Positions 5,593 through 7,201 of a stretch of DNA of 7,201 nucleotides are shown here, piece by piece. A model generated the notes under the pieces. It saw nothing but the letters and a program-made list of their open reading frames with translations, searched no databases and was not told the DNA's origin. Each line of letters begins with the position of its first letter. Positions within the stretch are counted from its first letter, which is position 1. The translations under genes and the position numbers were made by a program. The DNA comes from DASQJJ01 sp964598355 (lineage in GTDB: Bacteria > Patescibacteriota > Microgenomatia > Levybacterales > UBA12049): contig CAZRBN010000063.1 of assembly GCA_964598355.1 (NCBI GenBank), forward strand, positions 1 to 7,201, read 5' to 3'.

Positions 5593-6648
5593 ATGAAAAA
5601 AATTAACCGCAAGCTCCTTATCGTCATTGGAGGCATATTGGTGGCTATTTCATTCATAGCAATCATGATCGATATTTTAGCAACCTCTGATTGGAGCCTC
5701 ATAAAATCTGCACGATTGTCTTTCGTTCCAATAACCGTACATAAAGGAACTATACGTGCTCAAATATTATTTCCTGGAAGCATTGACTTTTCCGAACATG
5801 CTATATTGCAATTTCAACAAATTCCAGCAAATGGCGTTATGATTTCATGGGTTGGAGTCAAAACGGGAGACTCTGTTAAAAAAAATCAACTCCTTGCTTC
5901 ACTCGATGTTCAGGCAGTACAAAAACAGCAGCAAATAAACCTTTCAAATTATCTAAACCAGAGATACACGTTCGATCAAGCTACTAGTGACAATGGAGGG
6001 AGATCACCAAGTCAAGCCATAAGTGACACGCAAAAGAGACTCCTTCAGCAGAACCAAATTTCTCTTGATAACAGTGTCGGGAGCGTCGAACTCCAAGATC
6101 TTATAAAGCAATTTTCAAACTTATACACACCAATTGATGGTATCGTAACAAAAATAGATACCCCTATTGCAGGGGTAAATATTCAAACTGCTGATCAAGC
6201 AAAATTTGAAGTTATTAATCCTAAAACAATGTTTTTTAATGCAGACGTTGAAGAAACAGAAGTTGACAATTTACATGTTGGAGATAAAGGGATAATAGTG
6301 TTAAATGCATTTCCCTCTGAATATATTCAAGCTACTATAACAAACGTAGCATTTTCTCCACATCAGGATGCAAATAACAATAATTTATATACAGTTAAAT
6401 TATCTCTGGATAATAAAGGTAATGAAGATTATAAATATAAATTTGGGATGGGTGGCTACGTTATATTTCATGAATACAATGAGAATGTTGTTTTGGCTCC
6501 TAATGAATACCTACATACAGACGACAATGGTACCTATCTAAAAGTAGGTAATGCAAGAAAATTAATCTATGTCCAAACAGGTATTACGAATGGAAAAGTA
6601 ACAGAAATTATGAAAGGCCTAAGCGAAGGGGATACAATCTATTATTAG
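5593..6648 (+). CDS. HlyD/MacA-like membrane fusion (periplasmic adaptor-type) protein
   Basis: A 351-residue protein. Residues 7-29 form an N-terminal membrane anchor. A split lipoyl-like domain is built from GVMISWVGVKTGDSVKKNQLLASLD (81-105) and YTPIDGIVTKIDTPIAGVNI (178-197), with a helical hairpin between them (about 106-175, Gln-rich and short). A beta-barrel domain (about 212-300, with ADVEETEVDNLHVGDKGIIVL) and a membrane-proximal domain (about 300-351, LAPNEYL..., EGDTIYY) complete the adaptor plan. Such proteins usually pair with a MacB-type ABC exporter; no transporter gene is present in the window. In a bacterium without an outer membrane it would act outside the cytoplasmic membrane. 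The start is ATG 5593, 7 bases after AAGGA (5581-5585), not the upstream in-frame TTG 5524. It is divergent from the coiled-coil/Pro-Thr operon, sharing a 105-base control region. I see no clear terminator after it. Confidence 0.85.
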   Translation: MKKINRKLLIVIGGILVAISFIAIMIDILATSDWSLIKSARLSFVPITVHKGTIRAQILFPGSIDFSEHAILQFQQIPANGVMISWVGVKTGDSVKKNQLLASLDVQAVQKQQQINLSNYLNQRYTFDQATSDNGGRSPSQAISDTQKRLLQQNQISLDNSVGSVELQDLIKQFSNLYTPIDGIVTKIDTPIAGVNIQTADQAKFEVINPKTMFFNADVEETEVDNLHVGDKGIIVLNAFPSEYIQATITNVAFSPHQDANNNNLYTVKLSLDNKGNEDYKYKFGMGGYVIFHEYNENVVLAPNEYLHTDDNGTYLKVGNARKLIYVQTGITNGKVTEIMKGLSEGDTIYY

Positions 6649-6781
6649 TTTCTACTACTTCTTATCCTCTTGGAGGGTAATAGCCACAGATTTCGCACTT
6701 TTTAAACTGCAAGGTATGTCTATAGTAGAACATCCGCTTTAAAGGAAGCCAACTCTTCATAACAATTTTACACATAATTCT

Positions 6782-6811
6782 TTCATATGATTTGTATTAA
6801 GCACTTATGAT
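6782..6811 (+). promoter_or_regulatory. Promoter candidate giving a leaderless GerW-family transcript
   Basis: TTCATA (6782-6787) and TATGAT (6806-6811) are separated by 18 bases and match four and five of six consensus bases. The predicted transcription start (6817-6819) coincides with the GTG start codon at 6818. No convincing SD precedes that GTG, only TAGG 3 bases away. A leaderless mRNA would explain both facts. Confidence 0.4.
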
Positions 6812-6817
6812 AGGTTT

Positions 6818-7186
6818 GTGAAACCTGATGAGTTAATACAGAAAATTATTGATCAAGTTCAGAAAAGTGCAAATATCAAGGCAATTCTAGGAGATCCTAT
6901 CAAGCAAAATAATCTTACTGTTATTCCTGTTGCAGCGCTTTCTGTAAGAGGCGGTGGTGGTGGAGGCATAAAACCACAGAAAGAACCTGGAAAAGAACCC
7001 GAACCACAACAAGGTGGTATGGGCTTAGGAGTAAGCATTAGCATCAAACCAATTGGCTATATACGTATAGTGGGAGAACAGGCTGAATTTGTCCCAATAG
7101 TTGATAGAACAAAAATAGTGATGAGTGGTCTTATTGTAGGAGGACTTGCGCTATTCTTTTTAGGGAAAATGTTACGAAAAGGATGA
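6818..7186 (+). CDS. GerW/YtfJ-family (sporulation-type) protein with C-terminal membrane anchor
   Basis: A 122-residue protein matching the GerW/YtfJ family pattern (PF09579). Residues 1-20 form a helix (KPDELIQKIIDQVQKSANIK). The core GDPIKQNNLTVIPVAALSV (25-43) is followed by a Gly-rich segment (GGGGGG 45-50, GGMGLGV 66-72) and ISIKPIGYIRIVGEQAEFVPIVD (74-96), the family's closing strands. Residues 99-117 (KIVMSGLIVGGLALFFLGK) form an added C-terminal membrane helix with a basic end. In Bacillus the family is tied to spore germination; outside spore formers the role is unknown. Upstream in-frame codons offer no other start before a TGA at 6788, so GTG 6818 is the start. It is not closely linked to the membrane fusion gene (169-base gap) and probably has its own promoter. 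It ends in TGA, 15 bases before the window edge. Confidence 0.85.
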   Translation: MKPDELIQKIIDQVQKSANIKAILGDPIKQNNLTVIPVAALSVRGGGGGGIKPQKEPGKEPEPQQGGMGLGVSISIKPIGYIRIVGEQAEFVPIVDRTKIVMSGLIVGGLALFFLGKMLRKG

Positions 7187-7201
7187 TGTGGAATTCTGTC
7201 G

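Noticed and set aside
6663..6679. Short hairpin TATCCTC/GAGGGTA with a 3-base loop after the membrane fusion gene.
   Set aside because: Seven pairs including one G-T, a minimal loop and no U tract; too weak to call a terminator.

Overview
The window is AT-rich, uses the standard bacterial code (TAA, TAG and TGA all end genes) and holds eight protein genes, nearly all of them membrane or envelope proteins. I see no rRNA, tRNA, insertion sequence or CRISPR array. Short genes, strong Shine-Dalgarno (SD) sites, small secreted proteins, a YxFxxD-type secreted repeat protein, a Pro/Thr-rich wall-type protein and a GerW-family protein together suggest a small-genome bacterium without a classical outer membrane. 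A Candidate Phyla Radiation (Patescibacteria) lineage fits, but this is inference from gene content, not from a marker gene.

Layout. Positions 1-2261 (+) hold an MgtA-type Mg2+ P-type ATPase. Its catalytic domains and last eight membrane helices are intact, but its 5' part is broken by two in-frame TAA codons (27-29 and 66-68). The likely next gene in the same operon, 24 bases on (2286-2771, +), encodes a membrane-anchored protein of the YxFxxD secreted-repeat family (PF03640/COG4315 type). A perfect hairpin follows. A small exported protein with a very strong SD lies at 2926-3216 (+) and ends in two tandem hairpins. The 263-base gap after it carries a perfect DnaA-box 9-mer, an extended -10 promoter candidate and a leader of about 165 bases before a GT14-like (Core-2/I-branching) glycosyltransferase at 3480-4334 (+).

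The next block is a two-gene operon on the minus strand. The first gene (5487 down to 4945) encodes an exported protein with one internal membrane helix and a cytoplasmic coiled coil. Three bases later comes a secreted Pro/Thr-repeat protein with a basic tail (4941 down to 4468). Divergent from this operon is a HlyD/MacA-like membrane fusion protein (5593-6648, +). It is followed by a GerW/YtfJ-family protein with a C-terminal membrane anchor (6818-7186, +), which may be translated from a leaderless GTG.

Common theme: cell-envelope and surface functions (Mg2+ uptake, surface glycan, wall-spanning low-complexity protein, export). No single pathway ties all the genes together. The best candidate for something undescribed is the minus-strand coiled-coil plus Pro/Thr-stalk pair with its divergently encoded membrane fusion protein.
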